A DNA stretch of 64,000 nt from Blautia_A aquisgranensis. GTDB lineage: Bacteria > Bacillota > Clostridia > Lachnospirales > Lachnospiraceae. This document shows positions 51,529-60,510 of the stretch, piece after piece. The stretch spans positions 1 to 64,000 of the forward strand of contig NZ_JBBMEJ010000009.1 in the NCBI RefSeq assembly GCF_040096615.1, given 5' to 3'. The notes under the pieces were generated by a model. The model was given only the letters and a program-made list of their open reading frames with translations. It was not told the origin of the DNA and did not search any database. The position numbers and the translations under genes are program-made. Each line of letters starts with the position of its first letter. The stretch's first letter is position 1.

Positions 51529-53145
51529 TCAGAAATCACTTCTGTCCCATTTATCACACAGGGACTGAATATCCCTTGCAAAACGGTCCAGATCTTTATT
51601 CGGACAACCTTCGTTCTTACGGATCACAGTCATCAAACGGCGGCCCATAGCCAGCAGCTTCTCGTATGCGCGGGCAGCACGGCTGGTCTTAGGAGATGCA
51701 GTTGCCTTGACAATACGAATACCTACAGCCTCATGAATACATTTGTTCTCAAGAAGATCATATTCTGTTCCACTGAATGGTGCCGTAGCATCATATCCCA
51801 GCTCTTCTTTCAGTCTTTGGGCAAAAATCTCTGTCACTGTATCATCACCATGTGTAACAAACACATGCTTTGGTTTTTCCTCAAAGGCTCTGACCCAGTC
51901 CAACAGGCCATTTACATCTGCATGGCCACTGATTCCCGGCATTCTGCATATCTCAGCAGCTACCTGTACAGTCTCACCAAACAGCTTCATCTCAGTAGCA
52001 CCTTCCAGCAGGGCGCGTCCCGGTGTTCCAATTGCCTGATATCCTACAAAAAGAACTGTATTTTTCGGATTCCACAGATTATGCTTCAGATGATGCTTGA
52101 TACGTCCTGCATCGCACATACCACTGGCTGAAATGATCACCTTGCAGTCCTCATCAAAATTAATTGCCCTGGAATCTTCTGTAGTAACAGAAGTCTTCAA
52201 TCCAGGAAACGATAACGGATTAATTCCTTTATTCAGAAGCTCCATCGCCTCCGCATCATAACAGGTATAGGCATTCTCACTGAAAATCGTAGTTGCCTCA
52301 TTAGCCAACGGACTGTCCACATATACAGTAAATCCATCATGTCCCTGTACCAGTCCCTGTTCCTTGATCTGTCGGATGAAATAAAGCATTTCCTGTGTTC
52401 TGCCTACCGCAAAGGATGGGATTACCAGATTTCCTCCTCGGTCAAAGGTTCTCTGAATGATCTCCGCCAACATTACCGGATAGTCCGGGCGCTCGCCATG
52501 GCTTCTGTCGCCATAAGTAGATTCCATGACAACGTAATCCGCATCTCTGATATATGCAGGATCTTTGATAAGCGGTTGATTTGTATTTCCGATATCTCCG
52601 GAAAATACGATCTTCTCTGTCTTATCCTCTTCTGTCATCCAAATTTCAATACTGCTGGATCCAAGAAGATGTCCTGCATCTACAAAACGTACCTCTATAC
52701 CTTCAGCCGGTTTAATGATCTTATCATAGGGACATCTGACAAAATTTCGCAGAACTCCCATCGCATCTTCCATCGTATATGCAGGTATAAATTCCGGTTT
52801 ACCTTCTCTGCGACCTTTACGATTTCTCCATTCTGCCTCAAACATCTGAATGTGCGCGCTGTCACGAAGCATAATGTCACAAAGGTTACAAGTTGCCTCC
52901 GTTGCATAAATCGGTCCCTGATAACCTTTTGCATATAATGCCGGAAGATTTCCGGAATGATCCATATGTGCATGTGTTAAAAGCACAAAATCAAGATCTC
53001 CCGGAGCTATAGGCAGATCCCTATTCTCATAATAATCCGGCCCCTGTTCCATACCATAATCCACCAGGAATTTTCTTCCCGCAGCCTCCAGATAATAACA
53101 GCTTCCAGTTACCTCATGCGTTGCACCGATAAATGTTATCTTCAT
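51529..53145 (-). CDS. MBL-fold beta-CASP RNA metallohydrolase
   Basis: A 538-residue zinc nuclease of the beta-CASP class (Ysh1/CPSF73-like). The HxHxDH motif is LTHAHMDHSGNLPALY (about 57-72), then AGHLLGSSSIEIW, FSGDIGNTNQPL, the beta-CASP domain with ESTYGDRSHGER, and RMMBL with ISGHADVNGLLDWV. A C-terminal extension of about 100 residues follows. Such enzymes act on RNA or DNA ends. The start was set at 53,145 after AAAGGGGGC. It is single-gene on the minus strand. Confidence 0.9.
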   Translation of the reverse strand: MKITFIGATHEVTGSCYYLEAAGRKFLVDYGMEQGPDYYENRDLPIAPGDLDFVLLTHAHMDHSGNLPALYAKGYQGPIYATEATCNLCDIMLRDSAHIQMFEAEWRNRKGRREGKPEFIPAYTMEDAMGVLRNFVRCPYDKIIKPAEGIEVRFVDAGHLLGSSSIEIWMTEEDKTEKIVFSGDIGNTNQPLIKDPAYIRDADYVVMESTYGDRSHGERPDYPVMLAEIIQRTFDRGGNLVIPSFAVGRTQEMLYFIRQIKEQGLVQGHDGFTVYVDSPLANEATTIFSENAYTCYDAEAMELLNKGINPLSFPGLKTSVTTEDSRAINFDEDCKVIISASGMCDAGRIKHHLKHNLWNPKNTVLFVGYQAIGTPGRALLEGATEMKLFGETVQVAAEICRMPGISGHADVNGLLDWVRAFEEKPKHVFVTHGDDTVTEIFAQRLKEELGYDATAPFSGTEYDLLENKCIHEAVGIRIVKATASPKTSRAARAYEKLLAMGRRLMTVIRKNEGCPNKDLDRFARDIQSLCDKWDRSDF

Positions 53146-53451
53146 GCACAAGCCCCCTTTTATCCGTCTTTTTTCTAAATTATAAGCAGTTTTAATGGAC
53201 ATTTCGTTTATTAACGATTATGTTGTTGTATTTATTATACATTAAATATATTGTTTTTGATAGTCTTTTTGTGGAATATATATGATTTTTTATAAATATT
53301 TTATTAGAACTTCCAGATTTATACAAATTCAGATTTTTTGAGAACTTGTTTATTCAGATTTTTTATTTCAGAATCCCCCAGCGATGATATGGTAATGTAA
53401 GTTTACTGGATTTTTATTTATTTTCAAACATCGCTGGAGGGGCAATGAGCT
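53146..53451. other. AT-rich intergenic region with a long-loop inverted repeat
   Basis: The 300-base gap between the nuclease and DUF6147 genes is very AT-rich (53,146-53,360). A minus-strand TATAAT occurs near 53,235-53,240 without a good -35 box. Near the DUF6147 stop an inverted repeat, CCCCAGCGATG and CATCGCTGG.GGGG (about 53,375-53,386 and 53,429-53,442), encloses a 42-base T-rich loop; there is no T-run after it on either strand. Confidence 0.4.
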
Positions 53452-53925
53452 TTATTTAATTAAAACACCTTTTGTTAAGGTTTTTACAGATTCTTTACTT
53501 CCATCTTTCGCAGCATGATAGCCACGTACACGATAATAATATCCTCTTGGAACAATCACAGTAATGTCTTTAGTCAAATTGCTGGCATTAGACGCTGTAA
53601 AATCCCAGCTTTTATATGTTATATATGTTCCATTCACTTTTCGTTCCAGATATAAACTTAAATATACCTTGGAGCAGTTATGATGACACTGGGTTATACC
53701 AGATACTCCCACCTTATTGCTGGCCATTTTTTTCACACTTGTTGTTCCAAAACTCAGATTATTTCCTCTAAGAATACTATACGCTGTATCTTCAGCATAA
53801 TCCTCTTCAGTTTCCAGTTCCGTAACTGTCAATTCGTTTGCAAATACACTAGCCAGATTCAGCGAAAGACTCAGCGAAATTGCCAAAAGAATAGCACCTA
53901 TTATTCTGCCTTTTTTTCTTTTCAT
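53452..53925 (-). CDS. Secreted DUF6147-type protein
   Basis: A 157-residue exported protein. Signal peptide at residues 1-29 (GAILLAISLSLSLNLASVFA). The mature part has an acidic start (ETEEDYAEDTA) and a compact beta domain: LSFGTTSVKKM, VYLSLYLERKVNGTYITYKSW and YYYRVRGYHAAKDGSKES. I recognise the DUF6147 pattern of Clostridia. Two Cys/His (CHHNC) in the middle might bind metal. The function is unknown. It is followed upstream by the DUF4367 gene on the same strand, about 70 bases away. Confidence 0.65.
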   Translation of the reverse strand: MKRKKGRIIGAILLAISLSLSLNLASVFANELTVTELETEEDYAEDTAYSILRGNNLSFGTTSVKKMASNKVGVSGITQCHHNCSKVYLSLYLERKVNGTYITYKSWDFTASNASNLTKDITVIVPRGYYYRVRGYHAAKDGSKESVKTLTKGVLIK

Positions 53926-53994
53926 ATGTATACCTTCTTCTATATGTAAACTTCCATTACAATAATGATACGAATCAATTTTATATTGTTCTCT

Positions 53995-54852
53995 TTAAAA
54001 TTTTATATTTCTGATTACTTTTATAAATTCTTTTTCTTTCATTTGACATTCAACCTGATAAAATTCTGAGGAAGTAATCCAATACGCTATATAAGTAGGC
54101 TGTTTATCTCCTTTCGCTTTTATTTTCTTTATTTGAATCGCAACATCTTCTTTGTCCAGTTCAATTGTTCCAATTTCTTTTCCATCCAAACTTGCGCCAC
54201 TGCTTTTATTTGCATTATTATACTTATTAATATATATTGATAAAATTTTATCATTATATTGATATTCTAATATTGCATACTCAAAGTCTTTGCTTACCTT
54301 ATAATTCTTAAATTCCAATCCATTTGGGCGATACATTAAATACGGCACATCTATCCCCAATTGTTCCTTTATATTTGCAATTGCATTATCTTCATCTACG
54401 CTATATACATCACTATTTTTATCATTATCTATTACTATCTTAGTATCATCACCAACCCAATATCTAACCGAATCAATAAAATAACTACGATTCGCCTGAC
54501 TGGTCATGCCTGCTGCAAAAACTCCAGCTACACAGATAGCAAGAATCGCTGCTACACGTACAAATCTGTTTTGTTTCCTTGCCGGCAGATATACAATTTT
54601 TATCTTCTCATCATCTTTCAGATTTTTACCTCTATGACCATCAGTTTCATAACTGTTATTTTCTTCTTCATAAATGCCATCTGCTTTCAATCTCTCCACA
54701 AGCCTTGCATAAGCAGCTTTCGTTTCTTCTTCTGTTTCTTCATACTCAGGAATATTCCCGTCTGGAAACAAAATTCTTTCCATTTCATCTGCTTCGCGGT
54801 AATATTCTTCCGCAAGCCATTTTTTCAGTTCCTCATCCCTGAAATTTTTCAT
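53995..54852 (-). CDS. DUF4367 membrane protein, probable anti-sigma factor
   Basis: A 285-residue protein with a cytoplasmic acidic helical head (KNFRDEELKKWLAEEYYREA...), one membrane helix (about 95-115, VAAILAICVAGVFAAGMT) and an outer DUF4367-like domain (about 165-285) with PYLMYRPNGLEFKNYK and ILEYQYNDKILSIYI. This layout is typical of anti-sigma or sensor proteins that pair with an ECF-like sigma factor. The nearest sigma gene is at 56,075, on the same strand but with murG in opposite orientation between. The start was set at 54,852 after GGAGAAAA. Confidence 0.7.
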   Translation of the reverse strand: MKNFRDEELKKWLAEEYYREADEMERILFPDGNIPEYEETEEETKAAYARLVERLKADGIYEEENNSYETDGHRGKNLKDDEKIKIVYLPARKQNRFVRVAAILAICVAGVFAAGMTSQANRSYFIDSVRYWVGDDTKIVIDNDKNSDVYSVDEDNAIANIKEQLGIDVPYLMYRPNGLEFKNYKVSKDFEYAILEYQYNDKILSIYINKYNNANKSSGASLDGKEIGTIELDKEDVAIQIKKIKAKGDKQPTYIAYWITSSEFYQVECQMKEKEFIKVIRNIKF

Positions 54853-54881
54853 CTTTTTTCTCCTGCAAAACCTATCTTTCC

Positions 54882-54910
54882 TTGACAATTTCTCCGTTAG
54901 AGTTCATATT
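54882..54910 (+). promoter_or_regulatory. Candidate promoter of murG
   Basis: TTGACA (54,882-54,887) and CATATT (54,905-54,910), 17 bases apart, in the 93-base divergent gap. TATAAT-like sequences also occur downstream (about 54,915-54,922). Confidence 0.45.
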
Positions 54911-54945
54911 TAATGATAATATATGACTATTCAGGAGGAATCCAA

Positions 54946-56013
54946 ATGAAACACATCGTACTTACCGGCGGCGGTACAGCCGGACATGTAACCCCTAATA
55001 TCGCTTTGATTCCAAGACTCAAAGAACTTGGTTATAAAATCTCCTACATCGGTTCCTATGAAGGAATCGAGAAAAAGCTCATCGAAGAGCTCGGTATTCC
55101 CTATTATGGAATCTCATCCGGGAAACTGAGACGTTATTTTGATCTGAAAAACTTTTCTGATCCGTTCCGTGTACTGAAAGGCTTCAGCCAGGCCAGAAAA
55201 ATTCTGAAAGAATTGAAACCAGATGTCGTTTTTTCAAAAGGAGGATTCGTAACCGTTCCTGTAGTAATCGCAGCCGGACGACTGAAAATCCCTGCACTTA
55301 TTCACGAATCTGATATGACTCCCGGACTTGCCAATAAACTCTGCCTTTCTTCTGCGACAAAAATCTGCTGTAACTTTCCAGAAACAGTAGCTAACCTTCC
55401 AGCAAATAAAGCAGTTCTCACCGGAACACCAATCCGCCAGGAACTTCTGACCGGAAATGCTGAAGCCGGACGTAAATTCTGCGACTTCACTTCCGAAAAA
55501 CCTGTTCTAATGGTTATTGGAGGAAGTCTTGGTGCTGCTTCTGTCAACGATAACATCCGCAAGATTCTTCCTGAACTTCTGAAAGAATTCCAGGTCGTAC
55601 ATCTCTGCGGAAAAGGAAAGACCGCCGAAAACCTGAACGGAACTCCCGGATATGTTCAGTATGAATATATCAAAGATGAACTTCCCGATCTGTTCGCGCT
55701 TTCTGATATCATAATTTCCCGTGCAGGTGCCAATGCTATCTGTGAAATTAATGAGCTGCATAAACCAAACCTTCTGATTCCGCTCTCAGCCAAAGCCAGT
55801 CGTGGTGATCAGATTCTTAATGCACGTTCTTTTGAACGCCAGGGATTCAGCATGGTTCTCGAAGAAGAAGAAATCACTGAAACAAAACTTCTCGATACCA
55901 TTCGTCAGCTTTATACAGATCGTCAGAAATATATTGATGCCATGGCAGGAAACGGTCATGTAGATTCTATTCGTAAGATCACAGATCTTATTGAAGAATG
56001 TATCCGCGCCTGA
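54946..56013 (+). CDS. murG: UDP-GlcNAc:lipid I N-acetylglucosaminyltransferase
   Basis: A 355-residue MurG that makes lipid II at the inner face of the membrane. The N-terminal loop is LTGGGTAGHVTPNIALI; the second is VIGGSLGAASVNDNI; the sugar-nucleotide region has SRAGANAICEINELHKPNLLIPL. A glycosyltransferase-1 style two-domain fold is expected. It is transcribed alone on the plus strand and sits between an apparent sigma factor and a membrane anti-sigma-like gene, away from the usual mur cluster. ATG 54,946 follows AGGAGG. Confidence 0.97.
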   Translation: MKHIVLTGGGTAGHVTPNIALIPRLKELGYKISYIGSYEGIEKKLIEELGIPYYGISSGKLRRYFDLKNFSDPFRVLKGFSQARKILKELKPDVVFSKGGFVTVPVVIAAGRLKIPALIHESDMTPGLANKLCLSSATKICCNFPETVANLPANKAVLTGTPIRQELLTGNAEAGRKFCDFTSEKPVLMVIGGSLGAASVNDNIRKILPELLKEFQVVHLCGKGKTAENLNGTPGYVQYEYIKDELPDLFALSDIIISRAGANAICEINELHKPNLLIPLSAKASRGDQILNARSFERQGFSMVLEEEEITETKLLDTIRQLYTDRQKYIDAMAGNGHVDSIRKITDLIEECIRA

Positions 56014-56035
56014 CAGATAACCGCCTTCAAAAACA

Positions 56036-56075
56036 GCTCTGCCATTCCCTTATCAGGGCTGGCAGGGTTTTCTTT
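56036..56075 (+). terminator. Terminator of murG
   Basis: CTGCCA..CCC pairs with GGG.TGGCAG around TTATCA and is followed by GGTTTTCTTTT on the plus strand. The sigma-factor gene ends right beside it on the other strand. Confidence 0.75.
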
Positions 56076-56593
56076 TATCCATAAATTTTCCTGTAGTGTT
56101 CCTTTAACCAACGCTTTGCCTTATAAATCCTGTTATTTACACCACTTTTCGTCAGACCGAATTCCCTTGCAACTGTCTCAACTGGAATCCCGGCAAATTT
56201 AACCTGTATCAGAATTTCATAATTCATTGGCTGCTCTGCACGAAATTTTTCCAGTATCATATTCATAAATTCATTTTCTTCTTTACGTATCAGCTCCGTT
56301 TCCGCATCATCATACGTCTCATAGTTTAAAAAAGAAGCGATTTCTTCCTGACATGAAAATTCATGCCGGAAGCTCGCCTTCTTTCTGTAATCCAGTGCTT
56401 TATTCACAGCCGACCTGCGTATAAATGCATCAAGCATTTTTTCATTTTCAAAATTCAGATCATTCTTCATGATGTACATTTTATAAAGCACATCCTGACT
56501 GACATCATCTGCAATGTGCCAGTCTTTCAGTACTCCATAGGCATATATTCTGGCTATTTTTCGATACTTCAAATAAAATTGATCATAATTCAT
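56075..56593 (-). CDS. Sigma-70 family RNA polymerase sigma factor (ECF-like)
   Basis: A 172-residue sigma factor. Region 2 is YRKIARIYAYGVLKDWHIADDVSQDVLYKMYIM (about 8-45), carrying the -10 recognition helix; region 4 is VETVAREFGLTKSGVNNRIYKAKRWLKEHY (about 135-168), the -35 helix-turn-helix. The length fits ECF-type factors. The likely partner anti-sigma (DUF4367) gene lies on the same strand downstream, beyond murG. A canonical ribosome site before ATG 56,593 is weak. Targets are unknown. Confidence 0.85.
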   Translation of the reverse strand: MNYDQFYLKYRKIARIYAYGVLKDWHIADDVSQDVLYKMYIMKNDLNFENEKMLDAFIRRSAVNKALDYRKKASFRHEFSCQEEIASFLNYETYDDAETELIRKEENEFMNMILEKFRAEQPMNYEILIQVKFAGIPVETVAREFGLTKSGVNNRIYKAKRWLKEHYRKIYG

Positions 56594-56625
56594 TTATTCA
56601 TGTTTTCTCTTTAGTTGGTTATTAG

Positions 56626-57030
56626 TTACTCTTTCACTTTCTGCAAAATTTCCTCTTTATCTGCATCGCTGAGCTGTCCCGGTGTCCAGGTCAGGCCCAC
56701 TCCATCACCTTCATATCTGGGAATCAGATGCATGTGAAAATGAAATACTGTCTGCCCTGCAATTTCTCCATTGTTCTGTACAATATTAAATCCATCACAA
56801 TGCAGTGCATTTGTAAGCTTTCCTGCCATTTTCTTTGCAAGGATCATTGCCTTTCCAGCTGTCTCGTCCGGCAATTCGTAGATATTAGCTGCATGTTTCT
56901 TCGGTAAAATCAGAGAATGACCTTTACTCGCAGGACCAAGATCCAGAATCACCCGGAAATCTTCATCTTCATAAAGTGTTGCTGACGGAATCTCTCCATT
57001 TGCTATTTTACAGAATATACAATCTCCCAT
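56626..57030 (-). CDS. HIT family nucleotide hydrolase
   Basis: A 134-residue histidine-triad protein. The family motif is HFHMHLIPRYEGDG (HxHxH) near residues 97-110, with the first half CIFCKIANGEIPSATLYEDEDF carrying a zinc-like C-x2-C. Such proteins hydrolyse AMP-linked substrates such as adenosine phosphoramidates. It follows AGGAGG. It is divergent from the histidine kinase gene; the 130-base gap is AT-rich with no other feature. Confidence 0.94.
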   Translation of the reverse strand: MGDCIFCKIANGEIPSATLYEDEDFRVILDLGPASKGHSLILPKKHAANIYELPDETAGKAMILAKKMAGKLTNALHCDGFNIVQNNGEIAGQTVFHFHMHLIPRYEGDGVGLTWTPGQLSDADKEEILQKVKE

Positions 57031-57160
57031 TTTTTTGTCCTCCTGTTTTTAGAAATTAATTTATTGCTATTTCTATTTTGTCGTATTTTAGGGATTTTTT
57101 CAATACTGTTGTTATTGATATTTAAATTTTCTGATGTTAATATTTTTTTGAGGTGATAAT

Positions 57161-57835
57161 ATGTGTAACGATAATACAGTTGACAAACTAAAAAATGAAT
57201 TCCATTATACTCTTTCAAAATTCTCTCATGAAATCCGCAATCCTCTGACACTCATCAGCAGTGGACTGCAGATGATCGCTTCTGCTCATCCTGAAGTTCA
57301 GGATTATAAACAGTGGGATGATATCATGGACAATCTTGATTATGTCAAAGAGCTTCTCAATGAATTTTCTACTTTTAATAATGCCGGCCGCATCAACCTT
57401 ACCAGTACAGACACCGGCACCTACCTGAAAACCATTCTCTCATCCGTAAAACCAACTCTGGACTATCTTGATATCCAGCTGGATACAGACATTCCAGATT
57501 CTCTTCCCATAATGATGCTGGATCAGATACGTATCCGTCAGATGCTTCTTAATCTTCTGAAAAATGCCTGGGAAGCTGTCCCTGTTCCGGGCGGTAAGAT
57601 TTCGTTCTCCGTCCGCCTTAAGAACCCCGGTATCTGCATTGACATTCGTGACAACGGATGTGGAATCTCACCAGAACAACAGGCAGAAATTTTTCAGCCG
57701 TTCTTCACAACAAAAGAATCCGGCACCGGGCTTGGACTTCCTGTAGTAAAACAGGTCGTTGAAGCACATGATGGTTCTATTTCCGTAGAAAGCGCTCCGG
57801 ATCATGGAACTGTCTTCCATATTTTCCTCGGATGA
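57161..57835 (+). CDS. Soluble orphan sensor histidine kinase
   Basis: A 224-residue kinase without membrane segment or recognisable sensor domain. The phospho-acceptor box is KFSHEIRNPLTLISSGLQMI with His at about residue 23. The ATPase domain has NLLKNAWEAVP (N box), DIRDNGCGISPEQQAE (G1), FQPFFTTKESGTGLGLPVVKQ (F and G2 boxes), and ends with GTVFHIFLG. It resembles the catalytic part of KinA/KinB-type sporulation kinases. No response regulator gene is adjacent. Its 3' end overlaps the convergent rhomboid gene by 34 bases. ATG follows GAGGTGAT. Confidence 0.9.
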   Translation: MCNDNTVDKLKNEFHYTLSKFSHEIRNPLTLISSGLQMIASAHPEVQDYKQWDDIMDNLDYVKELLNEFSTFNNAGRINLTSTDTGTYLKTILSSVKPTLDYLDIQLDTDIPDSLPIMMLDQIRIRQMLLNLLKNAWEAVPVPGGKISFSVRLKNPGICIDIRDNGCGISPEQQAEIFQPFFTTKESGTGLGLPVVKQVVEAHDGSISVESAPDHGTVFHIFLG

Positions 57836-58404
57836 TAAATAAAAACTGCCACCAGAAAACCACATAACATTCCACCGGCATGTGCAGCATTATCCACACC
57901 TTCACTGGCAAATCCGAAGTAAAGTGAAAAAGCAGCCATAATGATCATCTGCCGCATAGTAAGATCTGCGACTCTTCCTTTGTGGCGGATGATTACATAA
58001 ATCATCCCACCTATTACCGCAAAGACCGCCCCTGAAGCACCTGCCGACACCGCAAAAACGCCTGTGTGCATATCCCAGCACAGTGAAACAATGTTTCCTC
58101 CAATACCACCGGCCAGATAGATCAGCAGAAACCGCATTCTCCCCACAGCAGGTTCCAGACGCTGTCCCATAACAAATAATACCAACATATTATTAACCAG
58201 ATGCGGCAAGCCAAAATGTAGGAACATGCTCGAAAAGATCCGGTACCATTCTCCCTGTTCCAAAATTAACGGAGCATAAGCAGCTCCACATTCCAGCATA
58301 TGCGGACCATTTTCTGAACCACCTGTAAATTCCACTATCAGAAAGATCAGTGTGTTTAAAAAAATCAGCCCGGCTGTCACAGGTTCTTTTTTTATTTCTT
58401 CCAC
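57802..58404 (-). CDS. Rhomboid family intramembrane serine protease
   Basis: A 200-residue rhomboid. About six hydrophobic segments are visible. The catalytic Ser is in SAGASGAVFAVIGG and the His in NAAHAGGMLCGFLV. The conserved WR-type loop reads GEWYRIFSSMFLHFGLPHLVNNMLVL, and GxxG is GASG. It cleaves membrane-embedded substrates. The start was put at GTG 58,404, six bases after AGAGG; an upstream TTG at 58,422 is less likely. The end overlaps the convergent kinase gene. Confidence 0.92.
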   Translation of the reverse strand: MEEIKKEPVTAGLIFLNTLIFLIVEFTGGSENGPHMLECGAAYAPLILEQGEWYRIFSSMFLHFGLPHLVNNMLVLFVMGQRLEPAVGRMRFLLIYLAGGIGGNIVSLCWDMHTGVFAVSAGASGAVFAVIGGMIYVIIRHKGRVADLTMRQMIIMAAFSLYFGFASEGVDNAAHAGGMLCGFLVAVFIYHPRKIWKTVP

Positions 58405-58582
58405 GTGTAACCTCTTTTCCAATCAGATTATTTCGATTCACAGTTAACAGTCCCAAAAATTCTGACATATCAACTGTTCATCAAACAGATTTTGGATTAT
58501 TTTAACAGATTTGGAAAGCATATACAACCTGCGTCTCTGGGTCCTTTATATAATACGATAAAAGCGCTCCATTTTCTCTCTA

Positions 58583-60079
58583 TTATTTCAGAAAAATATA
58601 ACGGGCCTGTGCAAAATCTACTTCATCTTCATTTTCCAGCAGATGATCTTCTCCCGTTTTTAATATCTGTCCGTTTATACATGTTCCATTTCTTGAATTC
58701 AGATCCGTCAGATAGTATTCTCCGGCTCGTTTACGGATCTTGGCATGAATACGGCTCACGGTAGGAATATTGATCACTGCATCTGCTGCTGTTTCCAGCT
58801 TACCGATCACGGTAATATCCTGTTCTAGATAGATTGTTGCAAGTTCTCCCGGCTCCCTGCTTACCAGTGTCGCCGGACCTTTTACCGCACCAGAAGAAAG
58901 AACGACTGTTTCACCAAACTCTTCTGTAAACTTTTCTGTCTTTTTTCTTTTGGGCAGAATCTCCTGCTTTTTTTCTTTTACGTTCTCATTGATATCTGTG
59001 TCTATACCGCCACTTACCGTCATATTTTCTTTATTTTCAATATTTTCCTTTTCCCATCTTTCTTCTTCATATGACAAATGCTTATTCTTCCGACTGACAT
59101 CCGCATCATAATTTTCTTCCGCTCTTTTCGGATCTTTCTCAACAATATTTTTATTCTTTTTATTTTCTGTGATTTTTTTCAGCAAAACATAGCTTAACAT
59201 TCCAAGGGACATCAAAAGCAACACGATTCCCAGAAAAACTTCCACACTTACCCTTGGAATATATCCCATAGTCATTCCTGTCGTAATTGCAAGCAATATG
59301 AAAAGCGCTCCCATAAATCCGATAACCGGTTTCCATACTTTTCCTGTTTCTGTTGTTTCAGAATTATTTTTCTTCCAGTTTCTGCGGGAAGTTTTTTTCG
59401 TCTCCTTGGGCTTTTCACGTTCCCAGCTTTCCATCTGCCAGAGCTCTTTCTGTGAATCATTCTGCAATGTATTTTTTTCTTCTGGAACTGTAGCCGGCTT
59501 CTTTTCATAATCCTCAAAATCAGATGCTGCTCCTTCTCTCACTTTATACAGTTCTTCCTTAATATGTTCAAGATGAAAACTATCCTCCAGGGCACGACGA
59601 TACACGCCGTATCCAAGCATTACTGCTCTTCCGTCTTCATGATCCAGTCTTGGAAGAAAATACTCTGCCAGACTCTGAAACTGCTTCTGTACTTCTCCCT
59701 GGAATCCCGGAAGATAACAAAAACGTACATTTTTCTTTTCTGCATCCATATAAATGTACTCCGGCTCCAGAATCAACTGACATGGATTCAAAAGATACTC
59801 CGACATTTCCTCCATCACCTGTATAAACCCGGATAAAATCACCTGAAGTTCCTCTATTCCCAGTTTTCTGTTTTCGTACAAAGTTGTAAGAGGCTGCCTG
59901 GAGGTCACATCATAATACACCATAAATTTCCCATCCATGCCCTGAATTCTGCATTGAAGAAGATCCGGAACTACATTTGCCACAATCATACGTACCTGAT
60001 AGGAATCTGTATCGATCATCTCTTCTCCTGTCAGAATTAGATAATTATGATTCATATCTCTTTTATATTCTGCTCTCAT
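58583..60079 (-). CDS. DUF6382 and FHA domain protein of the pilus operon
   Basis: A 498-residue protein. N-terminal domain (about 1-175) is DUF6382-like (YLILTGEEMIDTDSYQVRM, LLQCRIQGMDGKFMVYYDVTS). Two membrane helices follow (about 260-325, FMGALFILLAITTGMTMGYI and FLGIVLLLMSLGMLSYVLL). A charged linker leads to a C-terminal FHA domain (about 410-498) with VINIPTVSRIHAKI and YYLTDLNSRNGTCING, the Ser-Arg-x-His and Asn-Gly of phosphothreonine recognition. ATG overlaps the stop of the upstream pilin-like gene (ATGA). It may link kinase signalling to pilus assembly. Confidence 0.8.
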   Translation of the reverse strand: MRAEYKRDMNHNYLILTGEEMIDTDSYQVRMIVANVVPDLLQCRIQGMDGKFMVYYDVTSRQPLTTLYENRKLGIEELQVILSGFIQVMEEMSEYLLNPCQLILEPEYIYMDAEKKNVRFCYLPGFQGEVQKQFQSLAEYFLPRLDHEDGRAVMLGYGVYRRALEDSFHLEHIKEELYKVREGAASDFEDYEKKPATVPEEKNTLQNDSQKELWQMESWEREKPKETKKTSRRNWKKNNSETTETGKVWKPVIGFMGALFILLAITTGMTMGYIPRVSVEVFLGIVLLLMSLGMLSYVLLKKITENKKNKNIVEKDPKRAEENYDADVSRKNKHLSYEEERWEKENIENKENMTVSGGIDTDINENVKEKKQEILPKRKKTEKFTEEFGETVVLSSGAVKGPATLVSREPGELATIYLEQDITVIGKLETAADAVINIPTVSRIHAKIRKRAGEYYLTDLNSRNGTCINGQILKTGEDHLLENEDEVDFAQARYIFLK

Positions 60080-60510
60080 TTTAATGTCACCTCTTCCACC
60101 GTCTCCCTGGCGCTCTTTATTTTGCGTATCCATCCAACCGGACGTAAACACACCGCTTTTCCGGTTACCTTTATATTCCACGTCAGCCCCAGAAATCCTG
60201 CCGGAATTTCCATTCGATAAGTTAACTGTACATTTTTTCCTGCACTTGTATATATACTGAGATTTTCTCCTCCGGGCAGTCCGGTGCTTCCAAGCATTCT
60301 GCCCTGCATATCTGCTTTTTCGTATACATTACCATTTTTACTGTATCCTTCCATGCTTCCACTGACTGCTGCTTCGTAAGCTGCAGCAGTCAGCCAGGCT
60401 CTGTTGTGCACAAAAAAGTTCAGATATAAAAGCCCCATCAGTATCAGAAGAATCAGCGGCATAAGCAGCGCTGCTTCTATCGTAAAACTGCCTTTTTTTA
60501 TTTTTGTCAC
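60076..60510 (-). CDS. TadE-like pseudopilin
   Basis: A 144-residue protein with the TadE-type prepilin start: short basic head KIKKGSFTIEAALLMPLILL, where cleavage would precede the hydrophobic helix and Glu-5-like position (TIEAA). A single outer domain follows with no cysteines. It starts at GTG 60,510, overlapping the end of the prepilin peptidase gene, and overlaps the FHA gene. The peptidase encoded upstream is the likely processor. Minor pilin roles are probable. Confidence 0.75.
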   Translation of the reverse strand: MTKIKKGSFTIEAALLMPLILLILMGLLYLNFFVHNRAWLTAAAYEAAVSGSMEGYSKNGNVYEKADMQGRMLGSTGLPGGENLSIYTSAGKNVQLTYRMEIPAGFLGLTWNIKVTGKAVCLRPVGWIRKIKSARETVEEVTLK

